The notes under the pieces are model-generated. The model searched no databases, was not told the DNA's origin, and saw only the letters and a list, made by a program, of their open reading frames with translations. Of a stretch of DNA of 64,000 nucleotides, positions 1-11,157 are shown piece after piece. Within the stretch, counting starts at the first letter, position 1. Each line of letters begins with the position of its first letter. Source of the stretch: Symsagittifera roscoffensis (taxonomy: Eukaryota > Xenacoelomorpha > Acoela > Convolutidae); the NCBI RefSeq assembly GCF_963678635.1, contig NC_087063.1, forward strand, positions 62,665,290 to 62,729,289, written 5' to 3'. The position numbers and the translations under genes were made by a program.

Positions 1-1108
1 TCTCAAAATTTATTTCACTTCTTGTTCAATTTTGACACTAATCAGATTGAAAAAGCGCAGATTGAAAAATTAGTAGTTGAATTAAATCTATATCAGTTTA
101 TTTGAATCTATATTTAATGAACATTTTTATTTGCGACTTACGTTATAAGAAAGAAGGTTCGTATTAATGCACAAAGTGGCTAGTGTAAACAAAGGGAATG
201 AAGTAAACTTGCAAAAATTTCAAGTAAAACCACAAAAAAAAATTGATGGTGAGCGCGAGCAATTTATAGGATTTTGCCAATTTTTAGGACAAACTCATCA
301 AGACCTTAATAAGTGACAATCACTTCGCTCTTTTACACTTAGAAATAATGCGGGAAACCTTTTGTGAAATAATTTTATATTTCTTAACCGTGCCTGACCA
401 CTCAACTGGGCAAGAACATGCTAAATTTATCTGCTACCAAATTTGGGTAGAATGAATGCTTCCGGTGATTTTTCTACGTAGAGTTAGGTAGGAAATAATT
501 GAAGTCATAATAGTCGTGATACAATCGGTATAAAAAATCCGGATCCACTAAAAAATAAATTTTGGTTAGGAATATATTGCATGTTTGGAGGGCCAATCTG
601 AGCAATGGTAACTATTGCCATCAAAAAGCAGAATAGAATCAAACATCAGCTGATTTTCCTCTCGTTTGGTCAGTTGAACTAGGGATTTTTTGTTCTCTGT
701 AATTCATATTCAAACCTTATGCGAGAAGACTGCCCACTTGGCCATACTTTCATTTAAACTCAAAATTAACAAACCTGGCTTCACATAATTTCAGCTTTCT
801 CACCCTCTTACAGTTCTATTTCTTATAGTAAAAAACAGCTGCTATGAAATCTAAATCTTCGCAATAAATATCGGTACCGTAACAAGTCACTAAAAATGCA
901 TATAAAAAAAGAGTAATTCATAATTAAGTCATTAAGTGGTACAATTTGGCCCAAATCGAATTCAAAAGTGATCCGCAAACGATTGATTAAAATAAATTTC
1001 ATGCTTTTCAATTCCGGCAATTTCTTCCAAATTTTTGGGCGAACCATATGCATATTTATTATTGCCGATGGTGTACCACTTAACGCAGCATGAACATGCA
1101 GGAATGTT
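1..1108. other. Intergenic, no gene seen
   Basis: AT-rich sequence downstream of the CARD gene. I see no convincing coding segment, RNA gene or repeat. A longer minus-strand open frame that starts inside the CARD exon and runs to about 823 is an out-of-frame shadow. Confidence 0.5.
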
Positions 1109-2021
1109 CTAGAATGTCTGTAAATCAATGACGTCGCCGCCTGGATTGGGATCTTCGCCATGTCTGTATCTGTAGTCGAGGCCTCGTCGTTCCAGTTCCT
1201 CGTTGAACCCAGCCACTGACACCACTGGAGCCCTTTCTCTGGATTGCGGGTAGGGACCGAAAGAGGGTATCCACAGTAACTGACACAGGTGTTCTTCTTT
1301 GTTGATGAGAAGAGATTCATAAAGAAGGTCGTAAGCTGCAGAACAATTTCATTCAAACCACTATCAATTTTTTCACAAGACTTTGCGGATCTGATCTACT
1401 TAACAATACCCCCTCTAATTCAAGAAAAAGGGATTGATAAGAAGATTAAGTTAGTCAATTTTTCAACCAATCAGATTGTTACAAAATTAGATTCTCAATA
1501 GAAAGCCCTAGTGCTAATTTACTAATTTATAGGGGAATAGATTCTTATGTAGATACCATAGAAGAGGGACTTTGTGGATTATTACACTTGCTGAAAACAT
1601 GTTGTAAGCTGAAACTACCAGATAAAAAATTATCATAACACGGTGCTTCTCTTGCTTGGAGAGCTATTGAGTGTTTTTGCGATTTTTATTTACATGGTTC
1701 TGTCATCCTCAAACTTTACGAGTGTTATTTTGCAGCTCAGACCAAAATCGGAGTTTTTTTAGCTCGTTTTTGAATCCGAGGATATTGTGCTGCCCTACAT
1801 GTTATATTCACTAACTGACCTTTAGTATCTCTGCAGAGAACATTGTTGAGGAGCAATCTGTTCTTTTCCGTATTATTTTCCTGCTCTCTGATCTGATCTC
1901 TAAGTTGCACACTCAACTGTTTGTTCGCGTACAGATACTGTGCCGCCTTATCTGCACACAACATGTTATGAGTCAATTGGAAGAACCCCTTCTTCAGCTT
2001 CTCTGCTTTCTCAGGGTCCAT
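1109..2021 (-). CDS. CARD-domain protein, two exons, 142 aa
   Basis: Two minus-strand exons, 2021-1820 (202 nt) and 1335-1109 (227 nt), joined by a phase-1 intron (donor GTCAGT, acceptor TTCTGCAG). The total is exactly 143 codons including TAG. Residues about 5-92 look like a six-helix caspase recruitment domain: it begins MDPEKAEKLKKGFFQL, continues AQYLYANKQLSVQLRDQI, then TEKNRLLLNNVLCRDTK, and across the splice AYDLLYESLLINKEEHLCQL. This is the layout of CRADD, caspase-2/9 and other CARDs, where the 'RG.kAfd.fl..L' segment follows helix 4. The roughly 50-residue tail, ending GGDVIDLQTF, shows no caspase, kinase or death domain. It could be a CARD-only adaptor or regulator acting by homotypic CARD-CARD contacts in apoptotic or immune signalling, but the partner cannot be inferred. 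The ATG start fits the usual N-terminal position of a CARD. Family is read by eye; a DALI or HMM search could shift it within the death-fold superfamily. Confidence 0.72.
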
Positions 2022-2851
2022 TACGAAGATAGTGTAAATTAAATACTATTTTTATATTTCCGAACAGATTGTGTTCCCATTGGAAACGATCTGAGTATTG
2101 TAATATCTGCCACCTAAAACAGAAAATCAGAGCCAATAGTTGACGTTTTCTATCATTTCAAGACATTATTTTTAAGGCAAAAGGACCATGATACAAGCTT
2201 TCTGTTAAATTTAAGACTCAAAACTGCTTTACCACTTTCAAGTGACCTTTATTATATACGCTTTTACTGTACTATTTCACTTTTAGATGTACTAAAGAAC
2301 TTCTTTAGAAAAAACTAAGGTAGGTTTCAAACATTTTTTGGCTCAATCAATCAGTAGCAAAATGCTCTGTTCCTTTTTGATGAAATGAGCTTTCATTTTC
2401 GCTTACCTTAAAACTTTTCGTCACGTGGCCTCTTGAACTTTATAAGCTTGTCGGACTTTCTAAGATCCAGTCCTCTTGATTTCGCTGCTGTTTAGCAAGT
2501 ATCCTCAAATTTTTCATTGATCTCTGAAAAGTCGAGTAGTGCGAGGCTGATATATTAGACGAAAACCATGTTAGACGAAAATGCAGAGCAGAGTAAATAT
2601 TAGAGTCAGAGTTGATATAATTTTTAAAATGCGGCTTATTTTAAGTGTCTGCGGCAAATATAGATTTTTCTTTTCAAATTGATTTTTTTACTACCATTAA
2701 ATTTATCTAAGCATTTTTTCGTGTATTTAGCAAGAGGCATTAAATTGAGCTCAAGTTCCTCGAATTTAAGTACTCTTTTTGGAATTTCACCTAATATGAA
2801 CCTTTGTTTTTGAATAACATAGATTTGCTGACTAAAACCACCTTCGTCAAA
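2022..2851. other. Upstream region of CARD gene, mostly empty
   Basis: AT-rich. On the minus strand around 2410-2490 a short open stretch ends in a basic tail (KLIKFKRPRDEKF then TAA) near acceptor-like AG sites. It could be the terminal exon of another gene, but the evidence is too thin to call. Confidence 0.3.
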
Positions 2852-2853
2852 TA

Positions 2854-4093
2854 CACTCCGCGTCATCATTTTTCGTACCATCTTAATACGTGGTAAACAA
2901 TTGTTGAAAGACAAAAACTGGCCAAATTTTTTCCTACCCCTTGGTTTTTCTTGAAAAATGTCGAGAACTGCGCGCAAATAATTCTGTTTACGATTGATAT
3001 AGCAGGTACCTGTCCTAACTTGGTTGACAGTCAGTGTTTGACATACACTCACGCAAGATTATCGAGTTAGCGAAAGAAAAACATCCAAATGGTTTTTCAT
3101 ATCGCCGAATCAGCCAAGAACTGAAGTTGCCAAGATCAGCAGTGCAGTATATGGTCAAGAATGACTACTCAAGAGTGAAAGCAAAGAGGAGACCCAAGCA
3201 TGTGGCCGTTGGCTACAAAAAATTGTGTATAAAACGATGCATTGCTTTACTGAAAAAACGCAAAGAAAGGGTAACAGCCTCAAAAGTCCTGAGGGAGATA
3301 GCCCTCAAAATCATCAGAGAAACGGTTCATCGAGCTTTATCAAGAATGAGGTATAGGTATAAAAAGGCAAAGTTCACGATAATTTTGACCAAAAAACCGA
3401 GTAGGCCCCTGCACTGAAAGGTTGATTAAACCAAAAAAACTGGGATGAAGTCGTCTTTACGGATGAAAAAAATTTAATCTAGACGGACCCGATAACTGGT
3501 GTTCCTGGATGGAGGAAAATCATCAAGATTACCTCATCAAACGTCGATGTTGGAGTGGTTCCTTAGAGGTCTGGTTTATGACTTTTCGACCGGTCACATT
3601 TTTGTCAAAACGGTATCTGGTCGAATAAATTCAGACACCTACATCAAGCTTATGAAAGACACTGCCATCCCTTTAATGAGAGACATTCTCGCCGATGGTT
3701 TCGATCTGCAACAAGACAATGGCAGTATTCATGTTTCAAAAAAATTTTTTGACTTTTTTGAGGTGACAGAAATTGAGCTTCTACCTTGGCCCAGCAGGAG
3801 CCCGGACCTCAAAATTATAGAAAACGTTTGGAGCATGTTGAGTTCAAGGGTTTATGATGGTCCGCCATCGAAAAACAAGCAAGAACTGGAAGAACGAGTT
3901 TTTGAAGCCGTAGACCACATGAACTCCCATCTTTCTGAATATGTTAGAAGTCTATTCTCATCGTTGCATAGTCGTTTCTTACTGACTTATTTTGAACATT
4001 TCTGAAGTGGTACGAAAAAATTTGTCACACTTTTGCGTTCAAATGATGAAATTACATGTATTAAGATGATACTAAAAAATGTGGCACACAGCG
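2854..4093 (+). mobile_element. Tc1/mariner-type DNA transposon, decayed
   Basis: A 1,240-bp element flanked by TA on both sides (2852-2853 and 4094-4095), the target duplication of Tc1/mariner. The ends are imperfect inverted repeats of at least 35 bp: the left end begins CACTCCGCGTCATCATTTTT and the right end reads as its diverged complement (…GTATTAAGATGATACT…GGCACACAGCG). The interior holds the broken transposase at about 3040-4005. Length and structure fit a full-length but inactive copy. Confidence 0.85.
3034..4005 (+). pseudogene. Tc1-like transposase pseudogene (DD34E type)
   Basis: The N-terminal third (3052-3410) has a helix-turn-helix DNA-binding region (RKIIELAKEKHPNGFSYRRI…LKLPRSAVQYMV). 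The first catalytic Asp lies in VVFTDEK near 3462. The second is in QQDNGSIH (about 3714) and the Glu in SRSPDLKIIENVW (about 3820); 34 residues separate them, hence DD34E. The reading frame is broken: there is an in-frame TAA near 3427 and the frame changes at about 3440-3480 (with a stop at 3480-3482 if not shifted) and again near 3560, after which 3570-4005 is open. The protein cannot be made from this copy. Confidence 0.85.
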
Positions 4094-4519
4094 TAGTCAT
4101 CTGCATAAATAGTTTATACAGCATACCTATTTTTGAATTGGAGCAAAATCAAAAACAGTTTCACAATGTCTAAAAATTATCCAAAGTTATGATTATATAT
4201 CTCTGAAGGTGTTCGGCAGACAACACAACTGATGAGACGACAGTTATTTCCCAGATGACTTCAACCCAAACCAATGAGAGACTAATAAAAACACAAAAAT
4301 ACATTTTCTTAATAATCTGCCTAAATTCTGTTTTTTATCAACTTCAGAGTTTCATAGAGTAAATTACAAATTAAAGCTCCTTTGATCTCAACAAATTTTC
4401 AAGAGTAACAATTTTTAGCTGGGTATTGTAACTGACCTATATTTGACAAAATTCATTTGAGGCTCATATGAAAAAATTCCAACGAAATCAAATTCCATGT
4501 AAAAAACACAATGAAAGAA

Positions 4520-5160
4520 ATCCACACGAACCAAAACATAGCCAACTAACAGTTGAAAAAGAGCAATGAAAGCAAGGAAACTGAAAACTGACTTGATTTT
4601 TCAAGAGCCTTCAACTTTTGAATTGCGAAGAAAAAATTGGCCTTAAAGCTCTTTGAATTGGTAGAACATTTTATGATGGACACTTTTTTTGTTTAAATTA
4701 ACCCAACTTAAGAAACCTGGATCAATACGTTAAACTTTTTTTTCGCTGGGAAAATTGATAATTAACTTCCCTTTTCGAAATCAGAAATTGATCAAGTTTC
4801 AAGCTTCTTTAAAAAAACTTTCAAGCTTCTTTAAAAAAAAGGAAAAAATAATCACAACCTATATAAGAGTCTGAACTACGTTCAACGAAGCAAGGGAAAT
4901 AACAGAAAATCAGAAAATGGACAAACAGTTTTTTATCTTCAGTAATTTTGTTTAAAAAATCCATTTTAACATATAAAGTTTGCCAAAAAATTGCTGGTTA
5001 TTATTACGCTTTTAACAATGGAAAAGCACTGAACTTAAAAAGAAATCACGAGTCAAACCGCGAAAATACAAAACTGAGCGTGAACAAACTTTGAGATTTT
5101 TTCCTGAAAAAAAACTAGACAAAAATCAGCAAGACCTATATAAGAGTACTCACTAAATTC
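4520..5160. repeat. Dispersed AT-rich repeat family R1, two partial copies
   Basis: Shares blocks with 9770-10290, 51780-52660 and 55640-56110. Diagnostic pieces are GCCAACAGACAGTTGAAAA, AGAGTCAATGAAAGCAAG, a block ending TTTTAACAAAGGAAATGAAC, and the 3' end CCTATATAAGAGTCTGAAC. No ORF or terminal inverted repeat is evident, so the class is unknown; a non-autonomous element is likely. Confidence 0.6.
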
Positions 5161-5285
5161 ATTACTCTTAATAATCAAAAATTTCCTCCGTTCATTAAAA
5201 AATTATATTTACCTAGAAAACTTTTTCGGCGCTGCCCCCGCCAACTTCAAGAAAATCGGATACATTCTTGCGCGGAGGGCGCCAT

Positions 5286-5706
5286 CAATATTGGGATTGA
5301 TGTCTTTCAAAATTGACGTTATTAGTCTTAACTGAAGTTGCGACCTTCAATATAGAGCGACCAACAATATCTCACAAAAACAAGCTATTTCAATGTAAAC
5401 GAAAAACACTTTCCTGTCTTCCAAACAATTTTACGAGTTTTATTGTCTTTGCTATTAAAATAAATCAGCATTCTATTTCAATTTTAAAAATGGGACAAAA
5501 AATCAACAGACACAAGGCTGCGCTTCGCAAGTTAAAATGATTTTCTCGAGGGAGGTGGGGGGGGAATCAATATTGGGATTGATGTCTTTCAAAATTGACG
5601 TTATTAGTCTTAACTGAAGTTGCGACCTTCAATATAGAGCGACCAACAATATCTCACAAAAACAAGCTATTTCAATGTAACGAAAAACACTTTCCTGTCT
5701 TCCAAA
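5286..5706. repeat. 140-bp direct repeat, two copies
   Basis: 5286-5425 and 5566-5706 are nearly identical (both start AATATTGGGATTGATGTC and run to TTTCCTGTCTTCCAA). They differ by a single base indel near the end. The second copy lies inside the left arm of the MITE copy starting at 5538. Confidence 0.85.
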
Positions 5707-6095
5707 AAACTCCAAAACTGTTGAAAAAACTCCAAAACATTTTGTCGACCTTTATTTAGGTCGATCAAATCAATTTTCCGAGCTCTCCCAAAGCATTAAG
5801 ACCGTTTTTGTCAAATTTTCTGCGCAGCAGACAAAATGAAAAAAAAAAACAGGCGAAAAAGGCATTTTTAGACACTTCTTGGAAAATTTTGACCAAAAAA
5901 TTGCGCTTTTTCGGCGCGCGTTCCCTCCTCAAAAATAGCGTATATTGGCGCCCAAGGCGCCTTTAGAAACTATTTAGGGTCCGTCACCAAATATGGATAT
6001 CTCAAAATAGTACAAAAGTGTACCCTTTGGGTCGGCAGGGGGTCGAATCCCTAAGGGGAGAGGGGGCGTCAGACCCCTCAAAAAATCCGCCCCTG
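5538..6095. mobile_element. hAT-type MITE, 5'-damaged copy
   Basis: Ends with AAATCCGCCCCTG at 6083-6095, identical in type to the terminus of the copies at 45708-46104 and 56151-56410. The interior shares GGTCGA…, CGGCGCGCGTTCCC, TATATTGGCGCCxAAGGCGCC and TTTAGGGTCCGTC. The left end joins at GATTTTCTCGAGGG, so the outer CAGGGGCGGATCTAG is missing, and the 140-bp repeat is inserted inside. Confidence 0.72.
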
Positions 6096-6584
6096 ATTGC
6101 ATCACAACAAAACTAGCATGGCAGATAGTCGAAAAAATATGACAAAAAACGTAAGTATTAAAAATCGAAAAAAATTACCTCTACGAAAACTTTACGTTAG
6201 TCTCGAATGACGTTCATTTGGAGAAAAGCATATCGACGAAAACCATTGAAACCGTTAAATAAGCATTCATAAAATTTTAAAATAGGTACACGCCAGCTGA
6301 GTCAAAAAAAATGTTGTCATAAAAGTTTAACAGGTTTTCATACTCTTCCTGAAACACAAAACCAAATAAACTTAATTTTTCTTAATACGCCGCAATCTGG
6401 TGTCACTAAATCGATTTAACATAAATCAAAATAATTAAGCAAAAAACTAGAAGAAATTAAACGATCGCAAGCGACTAACAGTCGGAATTTGGGTGAAACT
6501 GAGCATGTCAGCAAGAACAGCTGGTAACTTAATTTAAACTAGCGTGTAACATACCTCCGGTGCTTCGAATTTTTTAAAAACTCA
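6096..6584. other. AT-rich spacer, nothing recognised
   Basis: No coding or repeat signal beyond general A/T richness. Confidence 0.5.
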
Positions 6585-7915
6585 CAAAAACCGTACATAT
6601 TGGAAACAAGATCTGCATCCTTTGAGTGTACTCTAACAGCACCAAAATACAGGGTTCGTAATTACAAATTTTCCAAAGTTTCTTATTCAAATTTTTTAAT
6701 GCAAATTTTGAAAAACTATAAAAATTTGTGAAGTTTTATATATGTTCCTTGCAAAAATTCAAAATTATCTAAGAAACGTCACATCTTAGAAATTGAAAAC
6801 AATTGAGAAGTCGCATTTAGACCCAAGATTTGCATCTCCTGAGAGTACTCTTACAGTACCCAACTACAATGTTGGGAAATTCAAATTTTAAGAAACTTCA
6901 AACTTAACTAAAATATTTTTTGAAAACCAGAAAAAATGTCACACCTCAAAAACTACCACGATTTGAGCAGTCTTATTTGAAGGCAATATAAGCAATACTT
7001 GATAGTACTCTGACAGCACTCAACTACATGCTTGGGAATTTCAATTTTGTGAATATTTTGTAATTTGAGTTTTCTGAAAATTTCTGAAAAAATCACAAAA
7101 ATCGTCGTATCTCGTAGAGTGAAAAAGTTGGACATTCTTAATTGGAAGCCAAATTTGCTACTCCTGAGATTACTCTGACAGCCCCCAACTACAGGTTAGG
7201 AATTTCAGATCTTGAATAAAGAGGTTTAATTTAAGTTTTCGGTATTTTTTTTTTGAATAAATGACAAAAAACGTCATATCTGGAAAACTAAAACGTTTTG
7301 AGCTGTCATATTGGGAGGCAAAATCGCAACTCCTTAGAGTGCCCTGAGAGAGCCTCACTAGAGAGATGTAAACTTCAAATTTTGTGAAATTTTTTTTTAT
7401 CTTAGTTCTCGGAAAAAATTTTCTATATCTAAGTTCTCGGAAAAAATCCTAAAAACGTCATATCTCGAAAACTACAAAGATTTGAGCAGTCATATTCAGA
7501 GGCAAGATTCGCCACTCCTGAGAGTACCCTGACAGCATTTAACTAATTGGTGAGAATTTCAAAAATTGAGAAATTTTTTGAACTTAAATTCTCTAGAATA
7601 TTTTGAAAAATCTCGAAAATTACCGAACCTCGTTAACTAAAAGGATTTAGTTATTCATATATGGAGGCCAGAATTGCAAAACCTGGGAAAACCCTGACAT
7701 CATCCCACTATTGGTTTGCTATTTTTAAACTTGATGAAATAAACACTGAATTTAAACGGGAACATCGAAAAAAAACCTTGACCATTGCAATATACGATAT
7801 AGCTTAAACGTGCCAAAATACTTTTGTTTAACATTCAAAAAAAATATGTTGAAAAAGCTTAAACATGGCGAGATAGTGAAGCCCGCATTTAAATATATAA
7901 CAGATAGATAGATAG
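6585..7915 (-). mobile_element. Helitron-like non-autonomous element with tandem array
   Basis: About seven diverged units of roughly 160 bp. Each carries an 'ACGTCATATCTCGAAAACTA' block, a 'GAGCAGTCATATTTGGAGGC' block and 'GAGTACTCTGACAGCACCCA'. The array is followed at 7780-7915 by a segment ending, on the minus strand, in TCTGTTATATATTTAAATGC, which resembles Helitron 5' termini (TCTAT…TAAATGCG). The same array-plus-terminus arrangement recurs at 44390-45635. Non-autonomous Helitrons/Helentrons often carry internal tandem repeats of this size. The 3' end was not located. Confidence 0.55.
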
Positions 7916-9224
7916 ATTTTCATGAAATTGGGCATGTCAGCACGTAACAAACATCTCACGTGCTGAACCCTTTCAACGTTTTAAATAGGAAAAAAGTCTA
8001 TCCGGTTGCAACACCCTTCATTATCACAAGAGTAGGCTGTACACAGATACCAAAACTGAACTTAAATTTGTGCAAGTCAGGCAGACAAAACCAATTCATA
8101 GTAAAACACAAGCGTTCCTTTGGGTAAAACAAATTGAAATCACAGTTCTCGCATTTGATTAATAACGTTGATTCTTTTTGAAAAGAAAAAACAGTTTAGA
8201 TCGAACTATTGTAAAAAAAAAATGAACTATTCAAACTTAAAATTTGTGAAAACAATAACTTTAATAATCAGCAAATACAACCAGACCTGTTGATCGATTA
8301 ATGTCTTTCCTAAAAGCGCAGTTTGAATATAAAGGAAAGGAAAAACTTGTGTCCTGAAACACTAAATCGAACTTCATCAAAATTATTGAAGCTTCATTTT
8401 AAAACAAGAAAAATTTGAAACAATCAAGTGTTGGTTTGATTTTCTTAATAGCAAATTGATTTCTCTCCAAACACACAGAAATACTAATTTGAAGCCAAAA
8501 AAATGTATGACAACAAGCTGGTTTTGAACAAACCTTGAATTTTTCAAACCAAATTATTTGATGTCCTCATTACTATGCAAAAAAATTTTTATCACAAAAC
8601 TACAGTGGTTTAAAAGGGAAGATTCAAAAACTTATACTGCAAGAATTGCTACTTGCTGCTCAGAGCACAGAAAACTCAGAGCACAGAAAACTCTTAACAA
8701 AACATATTTTCCTATGTGAAAAAGTAGCAAAAATTGGTTCATAACAATTTTTTAAACTTTAACCATCATAAGCCAATATTTTCGATTCTTCATTTTGCTT
8801 TAAAATAACAATAATTTTCAACAGTTTTTGACAACCGAAGACACTTTTCATTTTCAAAAGATACTGATGAGAAGGCTTTTTTGATATGTCAGTTCAACCA
8901 TCTGGGCAAAATTATTTGAATATTTCGAATACTTCTTTAATCTCACTTATATGTTCTATTCAAAATCATACGTGAAAACATTGGCACTTAGAAATATCCG
9001 CGGTAAATTCGTATGCTGCGATTTCTTTAAGATAATATAGTTTAGTTCAACTTGCCTGCGCTTGAAGGAATTGAAACCTTTCCCACGTTTTCCGACAATT
9101 TAGTTTTTAAATACTTTAATAGGGCGGAAAAAAGCTTATTACCTTAACTTTTTTTGTTTATCTCTTAAAGATTCGAAAGATTTTGCGCTCTAAAGTACCA
9201 ATAAAAAAAATCACTTTTATTGTT
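7916..9224. other. AT-rich gene-free stretch
   Basis: Starts with a short GATA microsatellite (about 7903-7918). Contains a small direct repeat near 8662-8695 (AGAGCACAGAAAACTC twice). No gene or RNA is seen. Confidence 0.5.
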
Positions 9225-9400
9225 ACTCATAGGGCGAATCTAAGTTTTTATCGCTGAGTGTCCGCTTAAATCCTTTTGAAGGTTTTGGTGGGCACCCACT
9301 CTCGCAATAAGTATACATTGGCGCATAAGACGCTTTTAGAAAAATTATAGGATTTGTTGGCCTAAAATTAATATTGATTTTAGGTCAGAAGTTGATCATC
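9225..9400. mobile_element. Degenerate hAT-type MITE remnant
   Basis: The stretch ATAAGTATACATTGGCGCAT…TTAGAAAAATTATAGGATTT matches the interior of the MITE copies at 5.5 and 45.7 kb with many substitutions. The termini are lost. Confidence 0.5.
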
Positions 9401-9769
9401 TTGATGGCGAAAAAATTTGCAATTATATGCATTATTAACTCAGATGCGAATAGGAGATTGCACCAATTGCGATAAATAACTCCGATGAAAATGATAAAAT
9501 CAAAATGTTTCTAGAAAAGTCAATTCGGATAGTACGATAATCGACAGTTAAAACTCTAGAAAGCCCAACGCGAGCGGATTCAACAATTTATCAGAGGCGA
9601 AATCAATTGCAAGCAGAGAAGAAAAGAGAAGACTGAATAAAATTTAAATATAAAATATTAATATGACAATCGAAACAACTCAACATTTTGATTATAATTT
9701 TTAGAAAGAATTCATATAACTTCAAAAATTGAAAAACTTGCTGAATGAAACTTCCAAAACAAAATGCAC

Positions 9770-10290
9770 TGCGCTTATCAAAATCCAGTATTCAGACACA
9801 ATCTACGAACATGGCCAACAGACAGTTGTAAAAGAGTCAATGAAAGCAAGTAAACAAAAAAATCTAATTTTTTTTAAATCTCTCTTTTGGAGTTTCGACA
9901 AAAAAATAGATGGTCTTAAAGCTCTTCAAATTTCGAGAACAATTTATGAATAACACATTTTTGATAAAATTAACCCAATTTATGAAAACTGGATCAACAG
10001 GTAATTTTTTTTCATTTCGCTGGGAAATCTGAAAATTAAATTCCATTTAAGACACTAGATAGAAATCAAATTTTTCGTGACCTTTACAGTTTCGCTATTC
10101 GATAGTGGAGTTTGCCTTCCTTTTAACAACGGAAATTAACTGAACTTGAAAAAAAAATCCTAAATCAAACCGTGAATAAAACTAAATTTGAGCCTAAAAA
10201 ACTTTTGAGCTTCTTTTAAAAAAAAGAAAAAGTCATCACAACCTATATAAGAGTCAGAACTACGTTGAACGAAGCAAGGGAAATAACAGA
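9770..10290. repeat. Dispersed repeat family R1 copy
   Basis: Contains GGCCAACAGACAGTTG, GAGTCAATGAAAGCAAG, a GGAGTTTGCCTTCCTTTTAA block and the CCTATATAAGAGTCAGAAC end. Same block order as the copies at 4.5, 51.8 and 55.6 kb. Confidence 0.6.
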
Positions 10291-10920
10291 AATTGAACAA
10301 CCAGTTTTTTATCTTCGGCAATTTTGTTGAGAAATTCCAGTTTAAGTATTATAGGTTTGCCAAAAAGTTGATTGTTCCTATTACAATTAGTATTACAATT
10401 AGTGTTTAAGCCAGACACTTATTTCCAAATTTGAAATGACGCTGGAAAACACAGAATAAAAAAAAGAAGTATTTTTGAAATTGTTTAGAAAAACTTTGGA
10501 ATCGAGAGCAGCAATAAGTACAACACAGAGGCGAAGCGGATCTTTGCATAGTTGCGATACAAAACAAGCGCATAATTGCAAGCTAACGAATAGAAACGGG
10601 GGCCAAAATAACTAAATCGAAAAGAAAATTTATAATTCTTTTGAAAAAGGTTTAATTAAGAAAACAGTCAACAAACGAAACAAGGAGCGTTGAAATTTTT
10701 TACTGAGAGTCAAATAATTTTTACTGAGATGCCATTACAAGCCGAAACCCCGCAAATAAAAGCCCATAAGGCAGAAAACGAAAAAAAGCCCGAAGAAAGT
10801 GTTGACATAAAATTTCAAAACTGCGAACTTTTGCAACAACCGACCTGCAATTTTTAAAAAACAACAACAATCATTTTTGCTTTCATGCGACCCTAGAAAA
10901 CGTATCTAAGCCGATATAAC
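10291..10920. other. AT-rich spacer before the tandem duplication
   Basis: No gene, RNA or repeat recognised. Confidence 0.4.
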
Positions 10921-11089
10921 ATAAGCTTAAACTATTTAGGCCGTTGTTTTTTAGGCGAAAAACAAACAAAAAAGGAAAATATACAAAGTTAGGGCTAGAA
11001 AATATTAAAATCACAGGAGTAAACAGAAAAACACTTGCATTACGATGAAATTTTTAAAATCAATTTCATAGATACTGAAAAACAATAGC

Positions 11090-11157
11090 CAGCCGGTACT
11101 TGAACTTCAGACCTCAGGCTGTAAAGATTACAGCGTTACCTCTAGACTAAGTAATAA
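11090..11157 (-). pseudogene. tRNA-like sequence (tRNA relic or SINE head)
   Basis: Read on the minus strand it has an A-box-like TTAGTCTAGAGG, an anticodon-arm-like hairpin (GCTGT…ACAGC around a 7-base loop) and a B-box-like AGTTCAAGTACC at normal spacing. Position 33 is not T and the acceptor stem does not pair well. It is therefore a pseudo-tRNA or tRNA-derived SINE rather than a working tRNA. Confidence 0.45.

Noticed and set aside
823-1356. 177-codon minus-strand open frame
   Set aside because: It overlaps the CARD terminal exon in another frame; the spliced frame is far more protein-like and matches a known domain.
2636-3052. 138-codon minus-strand ORF across the Tc1 left end
   Set aside because: Crosses the element boundary at 2852 and has no recognisable content.
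6953-7358. Small ORFs in the tandem array
   Set aside because: They follow the array period but frames are not conserved between units.
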